Assembly: GCA_020060215.1 (NCBI GenBank)
Contig: JAGVAP010000104.1
Coordinates: forward strand, 62,001-126,000
Reading direction: 5' to 3'
From: Deltaproteobacteria bacterium
GTDB taxonomy: Bacteria; Desulfobacterota; DSM-4660; Desulfatiglandales; HGW-15
DNA: 64,000 nucleotides
Shown here: one piece after another, positions 17,275 through 25,041 of the stretch
Layout of the letters: every line of letters begins with the position of its first letter
Numbering within the stretch: position 1 is the stretch's first letter
Notes under the pieces: generated by a model
Seen by the model: only the letters and a program-made list of their open reading frames with translations
Databases searched by the model: none
What the model was told of the DNA's origin: nothing
Position numbers and translations under genes: made by a program

Positions 17275-17871
17275 TTACAGCTCCACCCCCTCCAGGTACC
17301 TGCTGATGGCGCCGTCATAGCGGTGGGTCAACTGAAAGACCTTTTTCGCCAGGCGGAAACGGGTCTTCAGGGATGTGTTTCCCCCAAGCTCCTCCATCTC
17401 CTTCAAGACGGGCGCGTAATCGGATGGATCCACGATCACCGTCACATCCCTGAAGTTCTTGGCCGACGACCGGAGCATGGCCGGTCCCCCGATATCGATG
17501 TTCTCGACCGCATCCTCCAGGGTCACCCCCTGTTTGGCCACCGTCTTTTCGAACTGATAGAGGTTGACCACAACGAGATCGATGTTCAGGATGCCGTGGG
17601 ACTTCATCATGTCCACGTGCTCGGGATTGTCTCGAAGCCCCAGAAGCCCCCCGTGCACCTTTGGATGAAGCGTCTTCACGCGGCCGTCCAGCATCTCGGG
17701 AAAGCCCGTGTATTCGGAGATCTCGGTCACCGCGACCCCCCCTTCCCTGAGAGATCTCGCAGTGCCCCCCGTGGAGAGGATCTTGACGTCGAACCTTGAA
17801 AGCGACTTGGCGAAATCGACTACGCCGGACTTGTCCGTCACGCTGATAATGGCCCTCTCGATCTTTTTCAT
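17275..17871 (-). CDS. Stand-alone IMP cyclohydrolase (PurH N-terminal MGS-fold domain only)
   Basis: 198-aa protein matching only the cyclohydrolase half of bifunctional PurH, which closes FAICAR to IMP. Motifs include [56 protein letters not shown] and [17 protein letters not shown]. The AICAR formyltransferase domain (about 320 residues in normal PurH) is absent: the frame stops cleanly at YLEGVEL, followed at once by repeat DNA. Either a natural split form or a truncated gene. purC at 40463-41356 is the only other purine gene here. Confidence 0.92.
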   Translation of the reverse strand: MKKIERAIISVTDKSGVVDFAKSLSRFDVKILSTGGTARSLREGGVAVTEISEYTGFPEMLDGRVKTLHPKVHGGLLGLRDNPEHVDMMKSHGILNIDLVVVNLYQFEKTVAKQGVTLEDAVENIDIGGPAMLRSSAKNFRDVTVIVDPSDYAPVLKEMEELGGNTSLKTRFRLAKKVFQLTHRYDGAISRYLEGVEL

Positions 17872-17962
17872 GCCCCACCTCCGGGAGAGATTTGATTTGG
17901 CCTGGCCATGTGGATGGTTTTATAATCAAACGCACTCCGGATCAAGGGGTGACTGCTCTCTT

Positions 17963-19306
17963 ATGGGACTGCTCTACAGCACATATTCCGCGGTGGGCGC
18001 GGGGATATTCTTTTCCTGTCTCGCCCCTTTCTGGGCCTACACCCGCATCCGCGGAAGAGACTGGAAGGGGTTGCGTGAGAGGGCCGGGCTGATTTCTCCC
18101 CACCTCCTCCCGTACCCATCGGGGTCGCCCCGCATCTGGCTCCACGCCGCATCCCTCGGCGAGGTCCGGGCGGCCGGCGCATTGGGAGTGCACCTGTCGC
18201 GACTGATCCCCGGTTGCTCCCTGATCGTCTCCACCTCCACCGAGCACGGCCGAAATCTCGCCATGAAGACCTTTCAGAACACCCCCGTCATCTATGCTCC
18301 TCTCGACACGCCCTTCCCGGTCAGAAGGGTCCTCGGGAGATTGAGACCGGACGTGATGGTGTTCCTTGAAACGGAGATCTGGCCGGTGTGGATCACGGAG
18401 GCCAAAAAGAGGGGCATCAGGATCGCCCTTGTAAACGGCCGGATCTCCGGACGGTCCTTCAAGAGATATCTGGCCGTCAAACCCCTTTTCCGGGACGTGA
18501 TGAGGAGTGTGGACGCATTCAGCATGATCCGCGAGGAAGATGGAGAGCGAATCAGGAGGATGGGGGCCGATCCATCCCGTGTCCGGATCAATGGGAATGC
18601 AAAGTACGAACTCCTGGCCTCAGAGCCGGACCCTTCGCTGGAGGCTGAGATGCGGAGCCTCCTGAATCTCGCCCCCTCTCAGGTGGTGCTCGTTGCCGGA
18701 AGCACCCGTCCGGGAGAAGAGGAGATGATCCTGACCGCCTACCAAAGGATCCTGGGGCGGTTCCCGGAGGCGGTGCTGATCATCGCGCCGCGCCACATCA
18801 ACCGGACGCCGGTCATCGAGACCCTTCTCAGGGCCGGGTCCGTTCGTTACCAATTGTGGACGGACCTGGCCGCAGGCGGCCGAACCAGGGTGGAGCAGGT
18901 GGTCTTGGTCAACACCTTCGGAGACCTCTTCGGCTGCTACAGCGTCGGGACCATCAATTTCTGCGGGGGAAGTCTCGTGCCCCTGGGAGGGCAGAACCCG
19001 CTTGAACCGGCCGCCTGGTCCAAACCGGTGTTCTACGGCCCTTCCATGGAAGACTTCCTGGATGCAAAGGGGCTCCTGGAGTCCGCCGGCGCAGGCACAG
19101 CGGTCGACGGCCCTGAAGACCTTGCGGAGAAGGCGATCGCCTTGCTGAACGACCCCGGAAGGCTGAAGCGCCAGGGAGAGGCCGCCAGGCGGGCGCTCCA
19201 GGCAACCCCGGGCGCAGGGGAAAGGCACGCCCGGGTGATTGCGGAACTGGCCAGGGACCGGGGGAGGAAGAACGAGGGAAGAAAGGAGATGAACATCGAA
19301 CATTGA
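17963..19306 (+). CDS. waaA: 3-deoxy-D-manno-octulosonic acid (Kdo) transferase WaaA/KdtA
   Basis: 447-aa GT30 glycosyltransferase that adds Kdo to lipid A. N-terminal membrane anchor MGLLYSTYSAVGAGIFF, catalytic-region motif RIWLHAASLGEVRAA with the essential Glu, and CGGSLVPLGGQNPLEPAAW in the C-terminal nucleotide-sugar domain. ATG at 17963; the open frame extends upstream into DNA antisense to the cyclohydrolase gene and was trimmed. The last residues (EMNIEH) are encoded by a dispersed repeat at 19288-19314, so the original C-terminus may have been altered. Confidence 0.95.
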   Translation: MGLLYSTYSAVGAGIFFSCLAPFWAYTRIRGRDWKGLRERAGLISPHLLPYPSGSPRIWLHAASLGEVRAAGALGVHLSRLIPGCSLIVSTSTEHGRNLAMKTFQNTPVIYAPLDTPFPVRRVLGRLRPDVMVFLETEIWPVWITEAKKRGIRIALVNGRISGRSFKRYLAVKPLFRDVMRSVDAFSMIREEDGERIRRMGADPSRVRINGNAKYELLASEPDPSLEAEMRSLLNLAPSQVVLVAGSTRPGEEEMILTAYQRILGRFPEAVLIIAPRHINRTPVIETLLRAGSVRYQLWTDLAAGGRTRVEQVVLVNTFGDLFGCYSVGTINFCGGSLVPLGGQNPLEPAAWSKPVFYGPSMEDFLDAKGLLESAGAGTAVDGPEDLAEKAIALLNDPGRLKRQGEAARRALQATPGAGERHARVIAELARDRGRKNEGRKEMNIEH

Positions 19307-19314
19307 ACATCGAA
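19288..19314. repeat. GAACATCGAACATTGAACATC repeat words at the waaA stop
   Basis: Three tandem related words (GAACATCGAACATTGAACAT and the following CGAAG) straddle the waaA stop codon. The motif is a relative of the ATGTCCA-type words at 14338-14370 and 62164-62274. Confidence 0.5.
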
Positions 19315-19398
19315 GAGTCCCCTTGGATGCCGCCGGAGACCTCCCCCTCCTGGTTGAAAAAGGGAATCAAGGATATATTCTCATCCTTGGAGGCAGGG

Positions 19399-19938
19399 AT
19401 GGAGAAGACAGCCGTTCGATTTCCGCTTCGAGTCGCCGCCGTCGGTCTGACGGTCCTCGCGCTCTTCCTTTGGAGCATCCCCTTCGACTGCAGCGCGGCG
19501 GAGGCCCCGAAGAAAAGCCCGTCCTCAGGTAAGACCTCACCCGCCAGATCCAAGGACATGGCCGGCAAGACTCATGATCTCGTGAACGAATACAGGAAGT
19601 CGCAGGGGCTGAAGCCGCTCAAGATGAACCCGTTCCTCAATGAAGTCGCCGCGGAGCATAGTCGGCAGATGGCCTCGGGGAAGGTCGCATTCGGGCATGG
19701 AGGATTTGAACAGAGGGCGAAGACGGTTCAGTCCAAATGGAAGTACCGCTCCGTCGCCGAGAATGTGGGGATGAGCATGGGCCACCCCGACCCGGCGGAC
19801 GAGGTCGTGCAGGGATGGCTCAAAAGCCCCAGTCACCTCAAGAACATCAAGGGGGATTTCGAGCTCACGGGGATCGGTGTGGCCAGGAAGGGGGAGAGCT
19901 ACTACTTCACTCAGATCTTCCTGAAGAAGCTCGATTAG
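19399..19938 (+). CDS. Exported CAP (SCP/PR-1) domain protein
   Basis: 179-aa secreted or periplasmic CAP-superfamily protein. Signal peptide residues ~1-35 (core VAAVGLTVLALFLWSIPF), short Ser/Lys linker, then the CAP domain: HDLVNEYRKSQGLKPLKMN, AAEHSRQMASGKVAFGHGG, SVAENVGMSMG and VQGWLKSPSHLKNIKG. The conserved His and Glu residues of the CAP cavity are present. ATG 19399 has the RBS TTGGAGGCAGGG; an upstream in-frame ATG at 19303 lies within the repeat at the waaA end. Function of bacterial CAP proteins is mostly unknown. Confidence 0.88.
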   Translation: MEKTAVRFPLRVAAVGLTVLALFLWSIPFDCSAAEAPKKSPSSGKTSPARSKDMAGKTHDLVNEYRKSQGLKPLKMNPFLNEVAAEHSRQMASGKVAFGHGGFEQRAKTVQSKWKYRSVAENVGMSMGHPDPADEVVQGWLKSPSHLKNIKGDFELTGIGVARKGESYYFTQIFLKKLD

Positions 19939-19983
19939 CCTTGTTCTACGCTCTATCACCTTCGCGCTGTGCGCGCTTGACCC

Positions 19984-21114
19984 ATGAGGATCCAAAAGCG
20001 ACGATCGAGAGCCACCGCAGGACTGCGCAAGTCCCTGCACCTGCTTGCCCGACCCGTAAAGGGCGGCAGGGGCAAAGCGGGCGTCATCGTTCAGCCCTAT
20101 CGAGGATTCGGATCCGAGGAAAAGATCTTCCTCATGGGCCGCGTCTTCAGGCAGCCGGGCGGCAGCGCCGGACTCCGGCGAGGATCATGGGCGCGTGACC
20201 TCGTCGATGTGGGGCGGCGGATATTGCGAAAGGGGGTCGGTTACTCGCTCCTCTCCATGCGCTTCGGCGGCGCCATACAGAAGGTACGGGCGGACAGGGA
20301 CGGATATTTCAAGGTCCTCATGAACCCTGTGTATCCTCCCTCATCGGATCGCCTCTGGCACAGCATGGATCTTGAGCTCCTTTGGCCCCGTTCTCCAAAC
20401 CCCAGGGCCGAAGGCGTCTTCTTCGTTCCTTCCCGGTCCGCGCGATACGTGGTGATCAGCGACATCGATGACACCGTGATGCATACCGGCGTGGCGAACA
20501 AGGCCATGATGATGTGGCGCCTGTTCTTCCAGAGCCCGGACAGCAGGACCGCGTTCCCGGGTGTGGGCGCCTTTTACAGGGGGCTCCACCGCGGCGTCTC
20601 CGGAGCGGAGATGAATCCCCTCCTCTATGTCTCCCGCGGCCCATGGGCGCTTTACGAGGTGCTGGACGCGTTCTTCAATCTGCACCGGGTCCCGGTGGGG
20701 CCTATCCTCTTTCTCCGGGAGTGGGGCCTCACCCTTCAGAGGCCTTTCCCGCCCCCATCCAAGGGGCACAAGCTCAACCTCGTCCGCACCATGCTCTCTC
20801 TCTACGCCCGCATGCCTTTCATCCTCATCGGCGACAGCGGCCAGCGAGACCCGGAGATCTACGCCCAGGTCGTTCGGGAGCACCCCGGACGGATCCAGGC
20901 GATCTACATCCGTCACGTGAGCCGGGATCCCGCCAGGGCCGAAGCGGTAAACGCACTCGCCGGGAGCGTGGCGGATATCGGAGGCAGCCTCGTCCTTGCT
21001 GCGGATACGACGGCCATGGCCTTGCACGCCGCGGAAAAGGGCTTCATCAGACCCGAGGACCTGAAGGAGGTCCTATCGCCTCCACCCGCCGATCGCCCCC
21101 GAAAAGTCCTGTAG
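19984..21114 (+). CDS. App1/DUF2183-like phosphatidate phosphatase family protein
   Basis: 376-aa protein of the DUF2183 (App1 catalytic domain, COG4850) family. The HAD-type nucleophile motif VISDIDDTVMHTG (D-x-D-D-T) sits near residues 158-170. FILIGDSGQRDPEIYAQVV near residue 280 is the second acidic motif. The N-terminal part has the family GVIVQPYRGFG opening. The yeast relative App1 dephosphorylates phosphatidic acid; the bacterial substrate is unproven. No signal peptide is evident. Confidence 0.87.
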   Translation: MRIQKRRSRATAGLRKSLHLLARPVKGGRGKAGVIVQPYRGFGSEEKIFLMGRVFRQPGGSAGLRRGSWARDLVDVGRRILRKGVGYSLLSMRFGGAIQKVRADRDGYFKVLMNPVYPPSSDRLWHSMDLELLWPRSPNPRAEGVFFVPSRSARYVVISDIDDTVMHTGVANKAMMMWRLFFQSPDSRTAFPGVGAFYRGLHRGVSGAEMNPLLYVSRGPWALYEVLDAFFNLHRVPVGPILFLREWGLTLQRPFPPPSKGHKLNLVRTMLSLYARMPFILIGDSGQRDPEIYAQVVREHPGRIQAIYIRHVSRDPARAEAVNALAGSVADIGGSLVLAADTTAMALHAAEKGFIRPEDLKEVLSPPPADRPRKVL

Positions 21115-21134
21115 GAGCAACCTCCCGGTTGCGA
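21111..21134. repeat. GTAGGAGC-type short repeat/hairpin
   Basis: GTAGGAGCAACCTCCCGGTT followed by GCGA. GCAACC pairs with GGTTGC around TCCC. Resembles the common proteobacterial GTAGGAGCG..CGCGA intergenic element and overlaps the last bases of the App1-like gene. Confidence 0.55.
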
Positions 21135-21201
21135 TCCTTCCTGTTGATCATGGTTTCGGCCGGGGGTAGACTCATTTCAATACGCAGGAAGGCGGTCAGA
21201 C

Positions 21202-21906
21202 ATGATGAAAGGCAGGGAACTCCTCCTCATCGGCACGGTCCATGGAGACCCCGATGGACCGGTCCGGTTCCGTGATCTCCTGCAAAAGGAGCATCCCGCC
21301 GTCATCCTGGTGGAGGCAAGCCCTTACGGCCTGGCTTACAGGAGGAGAAACGGACGGTCTCTCCGCAACCTCCTTGCCCGGAGGATCCGTCGCCTGTCGG
21401 GCATCGGGGGCGACTGGAAGCGGTGGGGTCAGATCCAGGGCCTCTTCACCCGGACCCGGACGCCGTTCGAGTACAGTACAGCCCTCCGCTACTGCCGGGA
21501 CAAAGATGCCCTCTTTGCCTGCGTCGACCTCTCTCGCGAGAGCAGACGGCTGATCGCGGAGCAGTGGCAGGAGATGTTCGGGCTCGAAAACCTGGAGGCC
21601 CTCCTGAGAGAGCCGCCCGAGGATACCCGGCGATCCTTCGCACAGACCTACGCGCTTGCGTCGAGACTGATCTCGGAAAGGGAGAGGAGCTGCCTCAACC
21701 CTTATGTCCGGGAGTGGATGGAAGATCCTGCCTGGCGGGAGAGAGAGGCCCACCTTGCGGAGGAGATCCGGAACCGCTTTGATCGGATGACGGCGGGGCT
21801 CCTGGTTTATGTAGGGGGGTGGCAGCACCTCCTGTGCCCTACGGACGCCGGCACCGTATGCGACCGTGTGGCCCACCTCCGGCCCCGAAGGATCCTGCTG
21901 GGGTAA
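21202..21906 (+). CDS. TraB/PrgY-like domain protein
   Basis: 234-aa protein of uncertain function. The opening ELLLIGTVHGDPDGPVRF carries the GTxH motif typical of TraB/GumN-type proteins, and HPAVILVEASPYGLAYRRR follows as in that fold (a glutamate in the VxVE position). The C-terminal GLLVYVGGWQHLL may hold the second conserved His. The central part is rich in Arg and Glu. TraB-like proteins are suspected metalloproteases, but no activity should be assumed here. Confidence 0.6.
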   Translation: MMKGRELLLIGTVHGDPDGPVRFRDLLQKEHPAVILVEASPYGLAYRRRNGRSLRNLLARRIRRLSGIGGDWKRWGQIQGLFTRTRTPFEYSTALRYCRDKDALFACVDLSRESRRLIAEQWQEMFGLENLEALLREPPEDTRRSFAQTYALASRLISERERSCLNPYVREWMEDPAWREREAHLAEEIRNRFDRMTAGLLVYVGGWQHLLCPTDAGTVCDRVAHLRPRRILLG

Positions 21907-21917
21907 GCCACACTCTC

Positions 21918-21994
21918 GCCACGAAGACACAAAAGACACCAAGAAGAGTTTTGCGGTTTTCTTTGGGACTTGGTGCCTTTGTGGCGGATCTGCT
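21918..21994. repeat. Dispersed repeat, CACGAAG/CACCAAG family, copy 2
   Basis: GCCACGAAGACACAAAAGAC and ACCAAGAAGAG form one arm; GGGACTTGGTGCCTTTGTGG and CGGATCTGC form the other. Same family as 9424-9484 and 52445-52517. Sits between the TraB-like gene and the BKACE gene. Confidence 0.75.
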
Positions 21995-22075
21995 TTCCTA
22001 GATTGCAGATCTTGCCAGGATGGACCGGGTTTCGTACTATCAGGGCGAGGCCGATCGAACCGACAGGGAGCCGCC

Positions 22076-22900
22076 ATGTCCAAGCTGATCATCACCGCCG
22101 CCATCACGGGGAGCCGCATCACGCGGGATTCCACACCCTTCATCCCGATTACGCCCGAAGAGATCGTGCAGTCCGCCCTGGAGTGCTGGAATGCCGGCGC
22201 AGCCATTGCCCACATCCATGTCAGGGATCCTTCCACCGGGCTGGGAACGCAGGATGTGGAGATCTTCAGGCGGGTGGTGGAGCCGCTCCGGGAGAAGACC
22301 GATCTGGTCCTTTGTCTCACTACAAGCGGCATACCGGGCAGGAATCTTCCCACCGAAGAACGGCTGGGCCCCCTTTCCCTGAGACCCGAGCTGGCCTCCT
22401 TCGATGCGGGGTCCATCAACCTGGGTGGTGCCGTCTTTGCCAATCCTCCAGAGTTCCTGGATGCGGCCGCCCTGCGGATGAGGAGCATGGGCGTGAAACC
22501 CGAGCTGGAGATCTTCGACTCGGGGATGATCGTGACCTGCCTCCGCCTGAGGGAGGAAGGGAAATTGCGAGACCCACTTTATTTCCAGTTTGTCCTGGGC
22601 TCGCCGTGGGGGGCGCAGGCAACCCCGCGGTCCCTCCTCTACCTGCAGGAGCAGATCCCGGCAAATGCCGTGTGGTCGGCCATCGGCATCGGACCGGGGC
22701 ACCTTCCGATCTCCGTGATGGCCATGGTCATGGGAGGCCATGTCAGGGTCGGGCTGGAGGACAACATCTATTTCTCCAGGGGGATCCTCGCTCGAAGCAA
22801 TGCCCAATCCGTGGAGCGGATGGTCCGCATCGCAAACGCTTATGGCCGTGACATCGCGTCCCCGAACGATGCCCGTGCCGTCTTGGGGATCCAGCCATGA
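22076..22900 (+). CDS. Beta-keto acid cleavage enzyme (BKACE, DUF849)
   Basis: 274-aa Zn-dependent enzyme of the 3-keto-5-aminohexanoate cleavage (Kce/BKACE) family. These enzymes combine a beta-keto acid with acetyl-CoA to give acetoacetate and a new CoA ester. It opens KLIITAAITGSRIT, then shows the metal-binding AAIAHIHVRDPSTG (two His), and later GHVRVGLEDNIY near residue 220. Its stop overlaps the start of a lambda-crystallin-type dehydrogenase (ATGA), as in gene pairs that degrade carnitine. ATG 22076 was chosen at the conserved N-terminus; the upstream open frame is repeat DNA. Confidence 0.93.
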   Translation: MSKLIITAAITGSRITRDSTPFIPITPEEIVQSALECWNAGAAIAHIHVRDPSTGLGTQDVEIFRRVVEPLREKTDLVLCLTTSGIPGRNLPTEERLGPLSLRPELASFDAGSINLGGAVFANPPEFLDAAALRMRSMGVKPELEIFDSGMIVTCLRLREEGKLRDPLYFQFVLGSPWGAQATPRSLLYLQEQIPANAVWSAIGIGPGHLPISVMAMVMGGHVRVGLEDNIYFSRGILARSNAQSVERMVRIANAYGRDIASPNDARAVLGIQP

Positions 22901-23832
22901 GCATCACATCTGTCGCCTGCATCGGTGCAGGGCTGATCGGACAGGGTTGGGCCACGGTCTTCTCGACCCGCTGCAGCAAGGTCATGCTCCAGGACGTTTC
23001 CGAATCGTGCCTCCAGAATGGACTCAGGCAGATTCGTAAGAACCTGGACTTTATGGAGTCTCGCGATCTTCTCGGCCCGGGAGAATCGGATCGCGCATTC
23101 CGCAGGATCGTCGCGACCACCAGGATCGACGAGGCGCTCGCCGATGTCCAATACGTTCAGGAAGCCGTGCCGGACCGCTACGAGATCAAGAAGCCGGTCT
23201 TCCGGGAGATGGACCGGTTTGCCCCGGAAGACGCTCTGCTGGCGAGCAGCGCCTCCGGGTTGCTGATGACCGAGATCCAGGAGGCGGTCTCCAGACCCGG
23301 GCGCTGCGTGCTGGTCCATCCCATGCTTCCGGTGCATCTGCTCCCCTGTGTAGAGATCGCGGGAGGCAAGCGCACTTCCCCCGAGACGATCGATCGCGTG
23401 CGCGGCTTCATGGAAGAGATGGGGAAGGCCCCCGTCGTCCTCAACTGCGAGGTGCCGGGTTACATCGTGAACCGGCTCCAGGCCGCGCTGCTCCGCGAGG
23501 CCCTGGACCTGGTGGAAAAGGGGGTTGCGAGCGCAGAGGACATCGACAAGGCCTTCCGGACGGGGATCGGCCTAAGAGACCCGATCATGGGACCGTTGCT
23601 CAGGATCCACCTGGCGGCAAACGGGGTGGAGAACTTCTTTCAGAGGTACGCGGATTCCTATCGCAACCGTTGGCAGAGCATGGCCGACTGGACCGCCATA
23701 CCTTCGCGTACTGCAACGATCGCCTCAGAGAGGATCCGGGAGATGGAGATGGTGCGGACCAGGACGGTCGAGGAGATCGCGCAGTGGCGGGATGAGATGC
23801 TGGTCAGGTTGCTGAAGGCGCTCGGGGGCTGA
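22897..23832 (+). CDS. 3-hydroxyacyl-CoA/L-carnitine dehydrogenase-type oxidoreductase
   Basis: 311-aa NAD-dependent dehydrogenase. The Rossmann motif GAGLIGQGWATVF is at residues 9-21, the NAD-binding acid follows, and ASSASGLLMTEIQ plus VHPMLPVHLLPCVEI are the catalytic-region motifs of the L-carnitine/lambda-crystallin type 3-hydroxyacyl-CoA dehydrogenases. Overlaps the BKACE gene by four bases. Together they could oxidise a 3-hydroxy acid (such as carnitine) to its 3-keto form and cleave it; the exact substrate is not determined by sequence. Confidence 0.9.
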   Translation: MSITSVACIGAGLIGQGWATVFSTRCSKVMLQDVSESCLQNGLRQIRKNLDFMESRDLLGPGESDRAFRRIVATTRIDEALADVQYVQEAVPDRYEIKKPVFREMDRFAPEDALLASSASGLLMTEIQEAVSRPGRCVLVHPMLPVHLLPCVEIAGGKRTSPETIDRVRGFMEEMGKAPVVLNCEVPGYIVNRLQAALLREALDLVEKGVASAEDIDKAFRTGIGLRDPIMGPLLRIHLAANGVENFFQRYADSYRNRWQSMADWTAIPSRTATIASERIREMEMVRTRTVEEIAQWRDEMLVRLLKALGG

Positions 23833-23839
23833 TCCCCTT

Positions 23840-24487
23840 TCATTCGATCACGCTCCTCGCGATCCCTTTGACCTCCTCGGCGAGGACCCTCTTGATCTCC
23901 TCCCAGGAGAGGTCCCAGATCATGGCCGGTCCGGCCTCCCGATCGGCCTCTTCAAAGTCCACCAGCCCCTTGAGGAAATGAAGCTTGCTGTATCGGATCC
24001 CCCCGCTCTCTTCCATGGCCATGGCCAGCAGGGATGGGAGAGGGATCGTCTCCCTCGTGAGGCAGAACAGATCGACAAAGTCCTTCCTGCTGCCGCGGCT
24101 CCCGATCGACAGTACTTTCATGCGCCCGATATCCCTGGGATCGGCCATACGCAGGTTTTCCAGCTGTCCGCCCAGAGGCAGGAGGGGGAACCTCAGGGGG
24201 ATCCTCTCCCTGATCAGATCGACCTTGACCCGTTCAACCAGGAGGACGGTATGCGCGGGAGTCTGGTGGAGCAGGAGGATGTCGAGCCCCTCACGGCGGA
24301 GGTGCGCCAGGAAGCCGGGCTCGTCGAACTCCTCCGGGACGAAGAAGTCGAGGTCCTCCGATCTCCTGTGCCCCAGGGAGAGGGCCATGGCAGAGCCTCC
24401 CCCGAGGTATGCGGGCGAGATCCCTGGGAGCCGGTCTAGTCTCGGGAGCAGTTCCCATATGGGGTCGGGTAGCGAGTGGCGGTGCAT
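23840..24487 (-). CDS. AbiEii-like nucleotidyltransferase (putative toxin)
   Basis: 215-aa member of the nucleotidyltransferase AbiEii/AbiGii toxin group. The signature LGGGSAMALSLGHRRSEDLD followed by FF (residues ~28-49) provides the GG-S and DxD catalytic residues. A later LKVDLIRERIP gives the third carboxylate. Its start overlaps by 52 bp a small upstream gene of the DUF6922 type that often partners such proteins. Family members inhibit growth by modifying tRNA; activity here is inferred. Confidence 0.8.
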   Translation of the reverse strand: MHRHSLPDPIWELLPRLDRLPGISPAYLGGGSAMALSLGHRRSEDLDFFVPEEFDEPGFLAHLRREGLDILLLHQTPAHTVLLVERVKVDLIRERIPLRFPLLPLGGQLENLRMADPRDIGRMKVLSIGSRGSRKDFVDLFCLTRETIPLPSLLAMAMEESGGIRYSKLHFLKGLVDFEEADREAGPAMIWDLSWEEIKRVLAEEVKGIARSVIE

Positions 24488-24738
24488 GCTTGATCTCCCG
24501 ATTCGAAGAAAAGGGTCCAGAACCTGCGCGATCGCCCCGAAAGGGATCGGCTCGTCCTCAAGACCGGGATCATCTCCTCAGGCCCATACAGCCCAAAGAG
24601 GGTCTTGACCGCAGCCTCGTCCCCGAGCTCCAGGAGCCGGCTGATGATGGAAAAGGAATCCTTCCTGACCGAGAGCCGGTGAAAATCCGCATCCCAGAAG
24701 AACGGGCGCAATGACTCAGGAAGACCATCCCTTTCCAT
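24436..24738 (-). CDS. DUF6922-like small protein, probable partner of the AbiEii-like gene
   Basis: 100-aa protein starting LPESLRPFFWDADFHRLSVR, followed by ISRLLELGDEAAVKTLFGLY and SRSLSGRSRRFWTLFF. This resembles the DUF6922 family, whose genes commonly sit upstream of AbiEii-type nucleotidyltransferases. It would be the antitoxin-like member. The C-terminal ~25 residues (SGDQACTATRY...) overlap the toxin start and look less conserved. No DNA-binding motif is obvious. Confidence 0.65.
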   Translation of the reverse strand: MERDGLPESLRPFFWDADFHRLSVRKDSFSIISRLLELGDEAAVKTLFGLYGPEEMIPVLRTSRSLSGRSRRFWTLFFESGDQACTATRYPTPYGNCSRD

Positions 24739-25041
24739 GCTCGACCCCTTTTAGGCTACCTGCCGTAAAATCAACGAAAAAGTAAAGATATTTTATACCA
24801 GAGTTCCCCTCCCCAGACAACCGTCCCCTTCTCTTCGAACAGCGGCCATGCTATGACAGACAGGTTCTGAAGGATATTTCACCGCATCTCCCCCGCATAG
24901 AGCAGCGGGATTTGCCACCGGCAAAGGAAAGAACCCCTTGACTCCGCGCTCTCTGCGTCTGCGGTGAACCTTCTTCTGGAGCCGAATCGATTCTTGAGAC
25001 GCGTCACTGTAGTTACGACACCGTGTGAGGTCCCAACGTAG
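24739..25041. other. Intergenic region with a CTCTGCGTCTGCGGTGAA repeat word
   Basis: About 300 bp between the divergent DUF6922-like and MFS genes. At 24936-24970 it contains TTGACTCCGCGCTCTCTGCG followed by TCTGCGGTGAA, a repeat word also common in the intergenic DNA of related bacteria. No gene is supported. Confidence 0.55.
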
